Made by a program: the position numbers and the translations under genes
Shown: positions 49,625 through 61,983 of the stretch, piece by piece
Numbering within the stretch: position 1 is the stretch's first letter
How the letters are laid out: every line of letters begins with the position of its first letter
From: Climacteris rufus
Lineage: Eukaryota; Chordata; Aves; Passeriformes; Climacteridae
Direction of reading: 5' to 3'
Assembly: GCA_013398175.1 (NCBI GenBank)
Contig: VZRZ01004327.1
Coordinates: 439,109 to 503,108, forward strand
Length of the DNA: 64,000 nt
The notes under the pieces: generated by a model
The model's database searches: none
Told to the model about the DNA's origin: nothing
The model's input: the letters and a program-made list of their open reading frames with translations, nothing else

Positions 49625-52600
49625 TTATGCATAGAGTTAAAAAAAAATTTTTAAAAGGCAGAATTGTGAAAATAAGGACCAAGAAACTATTGAATTTCTA
49701 TTTGAAAGAATATTAGTGTTCCCACTCTTTCCCACTCTTGTGTGCATCATCTTTGTCCACAGATAGTCATGCTATTTTTAGATTGCTCTTAACAGGAATG
49801 AACTGCCATTACAAGCAAGAACAACTTTTGACATCCCTATTCTGGATTTGTGCTGGTTTATGTGACATATTGTACAAACACATAGCAATATTCTATTCAT
49901 TTGCATCTTAACCTTAAGAAAGGCAATGGAAAATAGGTATTTGGTGAGATTTAACAGTCTCAAGGTCAATTCAGATTGGCTGATATACAAACTGGGAACT
50001 GAATTCCAGTTCTATATTCTCTGCATGCAAATATTCTGTGTCCAGAAGTACACCAAATCGTTCAACAAACTGTGTAGATCTCAGCACGCTAATATGTGCA
50101 TCACACTGTCCAATGGGGGCAGAATTGTAATGAAAGACCTCTGTTACGCTTTCTTGACCAAAATGGATTCATTGAACATCAACTGTGTGTTCAGTCAATA
50201 GCTTTCACAGTTTTGTAATCCAACCACAGGGACACTGGCTTTGGATTTCTTGGATTTTGCTAAATGGTAACTCAACAAATGTTAGATATGATTCTGGATA
50301 ACTGAGAAAAGTTATCCAAACAATTATTGTTTGGATATTCCAAGCCTTTCAGGGAACCTCTGTATTCTGACATAAGGTGAAGCATCCAAACATATATTTC
50401 CAAAACCTCAGAGAGGAATTGAGAACACAAAAGGGGAAAATAAATCAAGAAAAATTTCTCAATTCTTATTTAACCCTCCTAGATTTGCTGCACAGGGCAC
50501 ACTAATAAAATATTCTTTATGGGAAATGAACTAGCATTTTAACTGTATATGGTGTGGACCCTTTTCTAAACTGTATTTAGGTTTTCAGGTATCGAAATTT
50601 GACTGAGGCACTCTGCACTTTAGATAATTATTTATTTCCTACTCATACTTCTACCCAGATTATATAAGGCCGATGAATAGTTGGTTTTCAGCAGGTACTC
50701 AGCATGGTCTTCTGTTAACAAGGTCTGAATGCCTTGTAAGCTTTCTGGATACACCCAGACTGGACCTCTGTGATGTGCAGAGGACAAACATCATTAATAT
50801 TACTCATTTGCTGCTGCTATGTATCAGGAATACTAGTATAGGAGGAAATAGTGTAGGCAGATTTAGAAGTAAAAAAGTGTACTTCAAAGCAAAAAGAATT
50901 TTCACAAGAGTATGACTTTAAAATAACAGAGAAAAACCATCAAAAACCACAAAACAACAAAAAATGAAAACAACCAACCATAAAAGGTTTACTACACTAT
51001 AGTAAATTACTATAATACTGTTTGTCTTTATATGTTAATATGCTGGGTACTAGGGATATATTTGCCTCACTGTGATTTGAAGAAGTGTTTAATAGATGTA
51101 CTGCTATAACAACTGGCTAATCCTGAACATTAAATATCTATTCCAATATTCAATTGGGCAAAAAAGTTTAATAGTTATTCCAAGTATTTCCATTTGCCTT
51201 TCATCTGGGAACTTCTTTCAGTCTGTAACACTTATAATTTATTCCTTTTAAGTCTACAGAAGGAATAATTTCCAGTCTCCCTCCTGCATATTGACCATCA
51301 CATGATGCCATGGAAGAGGTACATAACATTCTTTTTGTTGTATATTGTCTTAAACCTAGCTGTCATACCAGAGCATTTCACCCATCATATGGATGCTCCC
51401 AATATGGTATGAAGCAATAATCATCTACCTTACTTTGTTGCAAGCACAGGGCCTGCACAGCTGCTAACTTGTGGAGAAAAATGTTCCTGAGAAAAACATC
51501 ATTTCAGTAAGAGTTTACGTGCAAAAAGTGCAAGCAGTATCCTATCTATTACACATATGTGTTGTCTATATGAACACCTCTGTGCAGTAGAGTATGCTAG
51601 AGCAGCAATTTATACTTCAATTAATATGGAATTGAATGGTTTGCTTTGTACAACCTACCTCATCCATTACATCACTGATATGAAAGGAACACTACGGAAG
51701 TAATACTCAGTTAGTTTTGCACATCACTTTTATTTATGGCAGACGTGTAGATCTGAAGCCTGAGGGAAAAGGTACTGAAGGACAAATGTCCAGGCACAAC
51801 CCCTTTGTTCAGAACAGAGCATTGAACTGTATATTTTACATCATCCTGTTTTGGAGACAACTGAGATTTATATTAATCTCCTCAAAGAAAGCTTAACATA
51901 TGGAAAATACAGAGTAGCGCTTCTGCCTTGGCCTCATTCACCAGAAACAGATTGAATTTTTTTTTTATTGATTGTAATTGCACACAATGCTGCAGTTACA
52001 AGAGACAGCTCAAATCAGTAGCATCTTAATAAGCAAACTCCTAATACAACAAACAGTATGCTGCAAAGTGCACATGCTTCTTTCTCTTCTTCAGTTGTAT
52101 AATTCTAATCCAAATCTGTAAAATCTTAATTGATTTGAGGCTCAGCTATTTAGAGACCATTTATCTAACTATAGCATTTCAAAGCAGTTGCATTCATTGA
52201 GAAATCAAACTCCCCTCTCTTTCTTCCACCAGCATCATATGATTCTCAGCTGCTCATTTTAAACTGTTAAACTGAATAAATGTTAGTCTGCTTTATCAAA
52301 ATTTAAGACTCAACTTTGCAGATTTTCTTCCAAATAAATTAAACTACAACCAAAAAAAAAAAAAAAAACTTTTAATCATGTAGCAGAGAACAGAAAGAGT
52401 AAACTTTTGATTTTATTTGGCTTTCTTTTCACGGGAGGAACCTAGGTAAGAAACATCAATGTTTAAGCATTCACAAGTCTTCCCTCAACTTCAGGATAAT
52501 CCCGTAAGAAATTCAATCTCTTTGTGTCTCTATTTCTGCTCTGGGCATGCTTTCAGCTGCCTGAGGCTGTGGTTACATGGGCAGCCAAGCTCTTCTAATG

Positions 52601-53252
52601 GCTTGTGGCTGCCAAGAAAGGGAAGATTTGAACTTCTCTTGCCTTCTCTCAGTTGTTCCTACTTTCCTCCCTTCCTCTACCTGCTTATTTCTAAAGTAGA
52701 CAAACAAATGTTGTGAAACTGAAAATATCACTTTCCAATAATATCTGCTTGGAAGATAAGTGTCTGTTCTCCCTCCTAACATTTAGAGGAAAGACATTGC
52801 TAGTCTCACAGTAGCTTCAAGTAAGTTTCCACATACAAAGTACTAGTGGTGACACGAAGTAGTTAATTCAATGTGGTTATTTTGTCTTGAACCAAGGTAA
52901 GAATAACTCTAAATTATGTCTAGCAGAATATTCAGAAATGTGTGGGCCACTTAGTGAATTTGCTGTTTCAAAATACCTGATACTCTTTCAGACAAATATA
53001 AAACAGATTTTCTACCAGGTGTATTTGTATTCCAAATATCTCCATTAATCTAAAATTGAACTAATGTATTTCACCTCCTATACTTAAAGGTGGATCTAGT
53101 GGATCCATATCTAATATGATGCAGTTAATACTCTTCACCATTTAACTGTCTTATTACTTTGGTCCCACATTCTTATAATTCATATGAATCTCTGTGTGTC
53201 AACAGGACTTGTAATTATTTCATTCTCTTTGGAAAAATTCCATTCTTCTGTA
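49625..53252. other. AT-rich non-coding stretch, nothing recognised
   Basis: Frames at 49778-49990, 49926-50201, 50673-50915 and 52459-52782 show no domain. An A/C-rich low-complexity run lies at 50930-50990 and a 16-17 base A run near 52353-52369. No repeat family was recognised. Confidence 0.5.
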
Positions 53253-53258
53253 GTTCTC

Positions 53259-53566
53259 TATCACAATGGCGGCAATAAAGACATGGCAACACAGCTTGGT
53301 CCGTAGTGAGCAGAGAGCGAGCGAGCCCCATTTGTTGTCCTGTTCCCATTTTACATAGTAGGAACCCAGGTAGATGACTCGCTAAGGTCGATCCACCCCC
53401 TGGTATGGTTGGCTGGGTTCTACACCACCCAATCCAAAATATATCATGCCTGGACTCACAACAACTGTGGAAATAACAGGTGCTTTATCTTATCGTTTTT
53501 CATAACCTACATGAGAAAGAAAACGTTCTCACAAGAAGCCCCAGGCAGCAGCTCTGGGCTGCTACA
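53259..53566 (-). mobile_element. solo LTR of the four-copy ERVK-like family, with TSD
   Basis: A perfect 6-bp TSD GTTCTC lies at 53253-53258 and 53567-53572. On the minus strand it reads TGTAGCAGCCCAGAGCTGC, then the family landmarks (gttatgaaaaacgataag, ggattgggtggtgtagaac, cctgggttcctac, ggggctcgctcgctctctgc), and ends ...GCCATTGTGATA. The 3' end is thus TA instead of CA. The poly(A) signal is mutated (aacaaa). The length is 308 bp. It is the closest relative of the interrupted LTR at 61406-61977 and serves as the reference for where that one is broken. Confidence 0.94.
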
Positions 53567-53572
53567 GTTCTC

Positions 53573-53997
53573 ACTATCTTGCTTAACTTTCACCGTTAAA
53601 TTAAAAAATAGATTGCTTATTTTTCCTTTTTTTTTTCTAATTTACTGATATCTCTACTTATTGACCATATGTTCCTATCAGAGGAATTAGAAGAGCCAAT
53701 ATGTAAATTTATGGATTTGATAAACATACACTATTTTCTCTCTGAGGTTGCACTACTATTTCTGTGAAGAAGTTAAGGTTTGTAAAATGTACGGTATGGA
53801 GTCTACTTCATGATTATAACTGTCAGTCATTTCAAACAAATTAAAAAGTAAAGATTTTGTTCTTCTTTTAGAGAAGGCAGAGATCTGCATTTACAGGTAA
53901 GTGATTTTTGTAGCATTTCATTGAACAATTTTATTTTTGCTTGTACTCAAGCTATTTACAAGTTTAAAGTGGCCAAAAAGTTGTGGATTAAAAGAAG
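53573..53997. other. AT-rich spacer, nothing recognised
   Basis: This is T-rich sequence with no repeat or motif. Confidence 0.5.
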
Positions 53998-54130
53998 AGT
54001 TCAAGGCCAGGTTGGCTGAGGCTGTGAGCAACTTGGTGTACTGCAAGGTGTCCCTGTCCATGCCAGGAGGGTTGGAATGAATTGATCTTCACAGTTCCTT
54101 CCAAACCATGCCATTTAAGGATTCTATGAG
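53998..54130 (+). mobile_element. CR1 LINE 3'-end fragment, plus strand
   Basis: It begins agttcaaggccaggttggct, then aaggtgtccctgtccatgcc, gggttggaatgaattgatc and ccttccaaaccatgcc, and ends ggattctatgag. This is the CR1 3' UTR in sense orientation. About 133 bp remain. Confidence 0.93.
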
Positions 54131-57035
54131 AAAGAAGATTGACAGAAACTGCAGGTTGGATTTCGTAGTTCAGAGAGCTCAGAATGCACAGGAATGGATC
54201 CTGTTTCTTTTTTTCTTTCTGTGGGATTTTGATCTACTATTTGCTGGCAAAATACTGTAATACTGAGTTAAGCCAAATGACAGGTGTTCTCCTTATTCAT
54301 CCTCTTTGGTCTGCTCTACTTTGAATAAAATACTTACATAGACATTGATTAGAGAATGAAATTTATCTATTAGAGAAATAGTAAGACATTCATCTGCCCT
54401 GTCCTTTTATCACCTGTCATTTTTCCATCAGGTACTGAGACAAGAACAACAATCATCAGAAAACCAGCACACAAGTCCAGGTGACAACCCTGCTTCACAA
54501 TTTAAGAATTTGTACTCCACATTAGTCACCAGCAGCTGGAGAATGAAGTTGTGAGTCTTCCTAGGCACTAAAGTAGATAAAATCTCAACAATACCCCCAA
54601 GACCATTTTGCTGTTCTAAAGGACAAAATTACCTTTTAGTTTCCTTGCAAGTACAGAAAATGAAATGCACTTAAGGCAAAGTACAAAGGATTGTACATAT
54701 AGGAAAATATTAAGTTATTCAGATTAACTTCATTCTTTCAAGCTGAATGTAAAACATTAAAAAAACCAAAAAGCTCCACAAAAATACAAACAAACAAACA
54801 AAAAAAAACCACACCACAAAACAAAACCCCAACTCCCTCCCTTCCCATTTAAAATTGGGTGATTAATAGCCAAAACTCTTATTATAAGCCATGGACTGAA
54901 CTGACTGAAGCTATATTCACACTTACTGGCCTTATTTACTAGAAATAATTCAACTGTTCTAAAAGGTATTGGTGGGAAAAAAAAGGTAAACTAAATATTC
55001 TCTCCTTTCAGTTACACCAAGTAGCTGTGCATGGGCTTACACAGTCACAAAAGACCTACTCGCATTTTTTAATTACTTGATTGATTGTGTTTAGAAGGAA
55101 ATATTGCATTAAAAAATCTATCCTATTCATGTGTTCTAAATATAGTCAAAATTAAAGCTATTAGATTTATTAATAACATGTAACTAACCAGCAGTCAGGG
55201 AACTATGCGTTCATGACGGCAAAAATGTAATATTCAATACTTAAAACACCTAGATGTTTCTAAACCACCTTCTATAAAAATCCCAAGATATTCACACAAA
55301 CACAACACACAAGCATAGCATACAATCCCCTCATAGTGCACCCCTGCAACACTCCCCTTCCCTTTGGAGAGTAAAGATTTCTTTATTTCTGTACCCTCCT
55401 GATGGAGGTATAAGTTCTAGGCTTCCACATTCTCAAGGCAGTTTGTACAACAAAACAAATTCTCATGAGAAAGCGCCCACCTCAGTTTCAGACATGTACA
55501 TCAGATGTGTGGATTCTTGTTGTACCCAAACTGTCATTCCTCATGTCCACATCTGATGGGAGGATTCTCAGTAAAGTCAAGGTACAGATTGCAATGTCAG
55601 TGAAGTGACTTCTGACAGTGTCAAAACAGGTTTTGACTGCTTCTCTGTTGCTTTCTTCTCTCTCCCCACTATCACAAATTTTCAAGCTTCTCTTGAAGTT
55701 CTTCTCAAGCTGTTTAGTGTGGATAATTAATGTTTTTAACATTATCAGTTTGGGCCAAACTCCCTCTCAGACATTTTTGGAAGTTCTGTTGATACTCCCT
55801 GGTACACTTACCTCTGCTTTATCAACTATTGGTATCCTGGACACTTTGGCAAAGGGAGGCTGAGCAGGCACCCCCACAAGCATTGTTAAGGAGCACAAGA
55901 TGTTCTCTCTGCTGTTATTGGTTATTCTCATCTTCAATCACATGTAAAGTTTGTATTAAGGTGAAAATAATCACAAAGGATTACACTGTATAGTTCGTGA
56001 GTAATGTGAAGATTTAAACTGTCTTCCAAATTCATTAGTTATAAATAGTCTCCAGGAAACTGGCTTTTTGGAAGAAGATTGATTATTTGAAAGTCTCAAT
56101 TAATGAAGCTGAACTTTACTCAGGTATTCCAATTAATGAATCCCTAAATTTACATGGACATTAATAATATTTTTCTCATTAATCTTATAACCATCTCACT
56201 AAAAAATAAGGGCATATACCATACTAGCACACAAGAACTAACCTTGTGCACTAGAGATATCTTTCTTACCATTTTCGCTTTCTTTGATTCTGTTTTTCTT
56301 TCATTTTATTAAATATATTTTGCTATTCTTTCAGCGCTCTGGCAGAAATTGCTTGTTTTCATTCTTTCTATTCTTTAGTAAAAGCAGGAAATTACATTTC
56401 ACTTCCAAAATAAAAATAAACTTGGATAGTTCAACATCCAAGATAAAACAATAACATGGTTCACAAGGAACATTGGTGTTAGGATTCTGATGGAAAATGT
56501 TAATGTCCTTTCTCATTAGAACACACTCTCTCACTAGAGAGGAAGGGCTACATTCTTAAACAATTACTGGATGTGATTAAAATACAAATACCTTTCCCGA
56601 AAAAAAATTGTAATATTTTCTGCATGCCAATAATTTTTGATTAATTCAGATTTTAATTTGGACTCATTTTTATGCAACCAAACACAAAGCTAGTGACTTT
56701 TTTCAAACATATTTTCTATTTCTCATGTTGGAATCCTATTTTGCTTCTTGCAACTAGATGTAACTTTTCATATTGATTACTTTGGAAATCATTTCCCTTT
56801 AATCTCTAGGAATTTTTATTTACCCAGACAGTAGGGTAAGGAACAGGATTCATATAGCTAATGTTGTTAAGTGATTCCAAGAATTTATGAGAAACTCAAA
56901 AAATTTGTTCTTAGTTTCTGCCAGCAGCATTTTGTAAACTACTCGTTCTTTTTTTCATTTTCTTTATTCTAAAGGTAACGGAATATGGCTGCTTATGAAA
57001 TATATTAGTATTAATTTTTCTGTTGTACAACAAAT
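54131..57035. other. AT-rich non-coding stretch with one less AT-rich unassigned block
   Basis: An A/C-rich low-complexity run lies at 54783-54845 (caaacaaacaaac...). The block about 55320-55880 is less AT-rich and holds overlapping frames on both strands (55488-55742 minus, 55618-55863 plus) without recognised domains. It may be an old repeat. Confidence 0.4.
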
Positions 57036-57901
57036 TTAGACACCAAGTTGGGCAAGAGTGTTTATCTGTTGGAGGGTAGAAGGGACCTGCAGAGGAATCA
57101 GGACAGTCTGGATCAATAGACTGAGGCCAACAGTGTGAGGTTCAATAAGGCAAAGTTCCAGGTCCTGTACATGGGTCACAATAGCCCCAGGCAGTGTTAC
57201 AGGCTGGGGGCAGAGTGGCTGGAAAGTGGCCCAATGGAAAAGGATCTGGGGGTGCTGGTGGACAGCAGCTGAACATGAGCCAGTGTGTGTCAAGTGGCCA
57301 AGAAGGCCAATGGCATCTGAACTTGCATCAAAAATAGTGAGGCCAGCAGGACTAGGGCAGTGATTTTTCCTCTGTATTTATCACTGGTGAGGCCAAACCT
57401 CCTTCTTGGCCCCTCACTACAAAAAGAACATTGATGTGCTGAAGCATGTCCAGGGAAGGGCAATAAAGCTGGTGAAGGATCCAGAGTGTAAATCACAGGA
57501 AAAGTGGCTGAGGGAGCTGTGGGTGTTTAGCCTCGAGAAAAGGAGGCTCAGGGAAGGCTTTACCATCGTCTACCTCCTGTTTACCTAACAGGAGGTTGTA
57601 GGAAGGTGAGGGTCAGCCTCTTCTCACAGGCAACTTGTAACAGGACGAGTAGACAGAGTTTCAGGCTGCATGAGGAGAGGTTAAGGTTGGACATCAGGAA
57701 GAATTTCTTCATTGAAAGGATGGTTAAGCATTGGAACAGGCTGCCCAGGAAAGTGGTGGATTCACCATCCCTGGAGGTGTTCAAGAAATGACTGAAAATG
57801 GTACTTATTGCTATGGTTTGGTTGACAGGGTGTTGTTTGGTCAAAGCATGGACTCCATGATCTTGGAGGTATTTTCCAACCTTAATGATTCTGTGGTCTG
57901 G
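57036..57901 (+). mobile_element. CR1 LINE 3' portion, plus strand, longest CR1 copy here
   Basis: It carries the end of ORF2 and the whole 3' UTR. Readable peptides, in changing frames, are EKDLGVLVD (followed by a stop), RLDIRKNFFIERMVKHWNR and LPRKVVDSPSLE. The terminus is a diverged aatgattctgtggtctgg, in place of the usual tandem 8-mer attctatg. Multiple frameshifts and stops (for example after VDSS near 57270) show it is dead. At about 866 bp it is the longest CR1 in the window and still 5'-truncated. The minus-strand 146-codon frame (57581-58021) is its antisense shadow. Confidence 0.95.
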
Positions 57902-60720
57902 TGATATATATAAAGAAGCAACCTTCTTAAAATAATTGGCCTTTATTTCACAGTTCTGGGTGGACAAGGACACGGGCAAGTTATAAACTCTAGTGTTGTA
58001 TGAACTATAAGCATGTGTCATGACTCACGATGAGTTAACTCATCAAGAAGAGGTGATAAGTATCAAGTATTTCTTCTATAAACTTGATGAATCAATTCTT
58101 TTCCATGATGATCATAGTTTACACAGACACTCCTCCACCCTCAAAAGCACTCTGACTTGAACATGTATCTTTTCTTATTTAATATTCATGTGAGATCATT
58201 CTTGGATAATTCATGCAAGACTGCATACTCCTTTTACAGTATTTAAACCACAGATTAAATTTCTTTGAACCAAATAGCAATAAAACAAAAACTTGAGAAA
58301 ATTCAAAGTATTACTCATACAGCAGTGGAACTTACAAGAGGTAATAACCTGAGGAAGAAAATGAAAAATGTCATAGACATCACATTCTCCTTTTTTTTAC
58401 AGTTACAGTAGAAGTAGGGAAGAATATTTGGGAAGAATAATGACTCTATGAATTATGCATGTTCGAAAATGCCTAGAAGGTGCAGTGAGTTTAAGCAAAA
58501 GAAATTTCGCTTCTGTTGGTAATCTGTTACTAGTACATTAACAAATTATATAGATGAAGTCAGGTGACAAACAGAAATATTAGGTTGGACAGGTGTTTGA
58601 CAGATCAAGAGCATAGACAGAGACTTGTGAGTCACAGAATGCTAGTAGGAGGCAGTTACACAACAGGGTAGGCTTTTATAAGAAACTATTTCACAGGAAT
58701 ACAGAGACAGAAGAAGATGAAGCATCTCCTCACATTCCTCTTAAAAGGGAGAAAGAGAATAAATGGCAAGAACAAGAAAAATAAATGAAGAACATAGAAG
58801 TAATAATCAGAGTGATAAGGGAACCCCAAAATCAATAGCAACTGACATACTGAATTTGACTCTGAATAGCTCTGAATTTGACTGCAAGTTTCGATCAGAA
58901 GCATGACTGTGGCTTTCATGATGACTACTTCTGTCTAAATGGCTGAATCCAAAACTGTGGGGACCCTAACCCTAATCTACAGCTTCCTGCCATTCCCTCA
59001 GGTTCTGTCACTGGTCACTAGAGAGAAAAGATCAGTGCCTGCCCATCTGCTAATATTCCAGTCTTGAGCCAGTGTCTGAGTCGTTGCCTTGTCCCTGTTT
59101 TATTTGTTAGTTGAGATACAGACTCAGTTCCTCAGAACCGTTGGTACAGAAGACACTTAGAAAGTATATAGTCTGCAATTGGAAGATAAAAATTCAGCAT
59201 AATATCCATAGTCAGAATTTCATTTCTGTGGAGACAGAAGGGTAAAGTGATAGCTGAAGGAAGATGGACATGTAAAAAAGGCATAAATGAAAAAGAAAAG
59301 GCTTAAAGCAGATGCAAACTAAAAAAAAAGTTATTAAGAATAGAACAAGTGGATAAAATATTTTTTCTGCAGATAAACTGGTTTAATTAGATCATTCAAA
59401 GCAATAGATATGTATTTTGACAACTGGAACTGGTACTTGCTTTATAGTACAGTGTTGTAGCTTTTTCATTTTTCTTTGATACGTTCAGATACCATGTAGA
59501 ATTTGTCCTCCCTTCATTCTTCCAAATCCTATGCATGTTTGAAATCCTTACTCTTATCATCCACATACCATATTGAAATATGGTTAAATGCGATTTGACT
59601 TAAGCTTGAAACCTAACACTCAGCACTATGTTGCTCAGTAGTTACTGGCTCATTTGCTGTAAGATATATTTATTTGAAAATTCAGGTCTGTGGGGAAAGC
59701 AAACTTGAACTGTTTGACATTGGTCAATAGGCTGCAATTGCCTGAGCATGTTGGCAGTCATCCACAAAATTAGTCACGATATCCTGTTGACCCAGTTTGA
59801 ATCCTGTGTTGAGATTATACATACTCTATTATTTGGTTTCAGCCTTGGTTTGGGGAATACCATTTCCAATTTATGCAAGTTTTAATTCTGTTTTCACAGC
59901 TGTTGACTAGCTGTCTTCCTACTGCTTTTATCTTGAGAATTTTATCATGTTCTATTCCCTTTTGATGCTATTATTTGGCATTAGGAATAGGTTTACATTT
60001 CTTTGCCAATACTACATTTTAAACCTTGCACAAAATCCTTTCATACGCCTTCTGAGAATCCAGAAGTAAGGCTATTGAGACATTTTAGGACCACATCAAT
60101 CCCCCTTCTAATAAAATAAGGTTGAGATTTTTTTCCTATGTTCTTTAGACTCTATATTATTCCGTAGTTTTTTCTTGGTTTTTTTTCATTCACCAGTCTA
60201 AGCACCTTCTCAGTTAGTCCTGGTGTAATTCAACTGCAATTTTAAACAGCAACAGTGACTAATATTCTATGAGATAGTGTGGGAAGCAAGGACACATTCT
60301 GTCCTCCAGCTTCCTCAGTGTCAGTTAAGTCCTGGAAGGTATACAGGAGAATCTGGTAAATTTTTTGATAGCCACAGCTTAATCATTTCACATGTCTTCT
60401 CCTTTCTCAAACCATGCAGACAAGCAATTCCACAGAGGTCCAAGCAAAATGTGCAAGAATTCCAACAAAACTGTAATTATTCTCTTCTCTTCTTCAGAGT
60501 TGGTATCTGTAAGCAGTATATACAAACTCTTTATAGGCTACATTGTCGAGAGTAAAAAAAAAAAAAAAGTGACACAGGGAAGGACCAAACACAATAATTC
60601 TTTCTATAAGTAATAAAATTACTGCATTTTTCCTATGGATTACAGACATATTTCCCATAATATTCCAGGCATGTTAATTTTTTAAAAATATATCTTTATA
60701 TAAAATATTTATGTATAAAT

Positions 60721-60760
60721 GCTCACTAATGAAATAATATGCTCACTAATGAAATAATAT
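60721..60760. repeat. 20-bp perfect tandem duplication
   Basis: gctcactaatgaaataatat occurs twice with no mismatch and no spacer, which suggests a recent replication-slippage event. Confidence 0.97.
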
Positions 60761-60973
60761 TCTTCTATTTATTAGTCAAGAAATTCAAACAATTCCTGTG
60801 TACAAAGATTTATTTGAATTCTACTTGGCTTGCACATCATCAAATGCAATATACCTTTTATGATATGAACTAATTGAAAATTTCTCTGGAAGGTTTATAT
60901 GCTGGATTCCAAGTCAGTTAACTTACAGTGATACTGCAGTGCTAGACAACCAAAAAATAACTATAAGGGATTT

Positions 60974-61050
60974 TTGCTTCCTAAATGCTTCCTTGCTTCC
61001 TAAATGCTTCCTTGTTTCCTTTAGGAAGCTTTTGGCTTCCTTTTGCTTCC
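60974..61050. repeat. 19-bp tandem duplication with decayed copies
   Basis: ttgcttcctaaatgcttcc occurs twice exactly (60974-60992 and 60993-61011). Partial copies (ttgtttcctttaggaagc, ttggcttccttttgcttcc) follow to about 61050. This is a CTTCC-rich minisatellite seed. Confidence 0.93.
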
Positions 61051-61405
61051 TACCTCAATGTCACTGAATACAAACAATTAATTGATTCAATGAGGCAATT
61101 GTTCGACTGATCACAGTCAAACTGTAGCTGATTCAACTTTCATTTTTTTCTTGTAGCTGTTATTCGTATAAAATTCATGAGAAAAAAAAACGAAGGCTAA
61201 ACATTATCTTCAATGGACTAAGCATGTGCTTAACTGCTTTTTAAATAAGTGTAGGTTTAAAAACACATTTAGAAATAAGCTGTAGGCATCCTTGACTGTT
61301 TCTGAATTGGGACTCTGACTAGTAGATTTGTTTATATATAAGAGAAATTTGTACCACAATTTTGTTATTATGTAAGTATAGATTCCCAAGAAATTAAAGT
61401 TCATC

Positions 61406-61977
61406 TATAGTGGCCCGGAGCTGCTGCATGGGGCTGCTTGTGTGAATGTCCTTCTTTCCCATGGAAGGTATGAAAAACAATAAGATAAGTGTTGCCTTAG
61501 GTTTTAACCCTTATATTTTTCAAATCCTGCATTATCTGGCATGTGTGCTTTATATCTCGTTGGTTGCTGTTTTCTATGGACATAACACTACCACTCTGTA
61601 CTCACCCAAGGCCATTTGGGCTGCCCAGGCCCAAGCTTCTAAAGGGGNGAGGGGGCTTTGTCTGCCCTAAATATACCTTTGAAGGCCCTTCAAATAAATA
61701 CCCACCTTTTATTCCCTTACTCCTGCCTGGCCTCAGTTTTTGGGCTAGCCTTTTAGGCATCATAAGCACCTGTTGTTGTGAGTCTGGGTATGATATGTTT
61801 TGGATTGGGCGGTGTAGAACCCAGCCAGCCATACCGGAGGGTGGATGTGTCTTAGCAAATCATCTACCTGGGTTCCTACTGTGTAAGATGGGAATAGGAC
61901 AATAAACGGGGCTCGCTCGCTCTCTGCTCATGACAAACCAAGCTGTGTGCCGTGTCTTTATTGCTGCCATTGCCACA
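61406..61977 (+). mobile_element. solo LTR of the four-copy ERVK-like family, interrupted by a second LTR
   Basis: A perfect 6-bp TSD TTCATC lies at 61400-61405 and 61978-61983. The first part (tatagtggcccggagctgc to aacaataagataag) and the last part (cacctgttgttgtgagtc to ccattgccaca) align with the uninterrupted relative at 53259-53566. In that copy the two parts are separated only by about 15 bases. Poly(A) signal AATAAA is at 61901-61906 within ggacaataaacggggctcg. Removing the insert and its duplication leaves about 295 bp, the family length. The left terminus is TA instead of TG. The frame at 61543-61905 is repeat sequence. Confidence 0.94.
61490..61762 (+). mobile_element. LTR inserted into another LTR (nested)
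   Basis: The insert starts TGTTGCCTTAGG and ends TTTTAGGCATCA, imperfect inverted termini with TG...CA. It is flanked by the 4-bp duplication TAAG (61486-61489 and 61763-61766). AATAAA is at 61693-61698. The block before it (ctttgtctgccctaaatat and gaaggcccttcaaataaa) matches the LTR at 1605-1955, so both belong to related families, although their 5' ends differ. A 273-bp LTR with a 4-bp TSD suggests a class I-like integration. One undetermined base lies at 61648. It must be younger than the LTR it interrupts. Confidence 0.88.
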
Positions 61978-61983
61978 TTCATC

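Larger units (their letters stand above)
57902..61399. other. AT-rich non-coding stretch with two small tandem duplications
   Basis: Frames at 58686-58919, 60277-60613 and 61210-61404 lack domains. A 15-base A run lies near 60554-60568. The word ccctaaccctaa at 58964-58975 is telomere-like but only two units long. The duplications are listed separately. Confidence 0.5.

Noticed and set aside
57581..58021. 146-codon minus-strand open frame
   Set aside because: It is the antisense of the CR1 ORF2 end and 3' UTR at 57036-57901.
58964..58975. ccctaaccctaa as an interstitial telomeric repeat
   Set aside because: Only two units are present, which is expected by chance often enough; no further telomeric units lie nearby.
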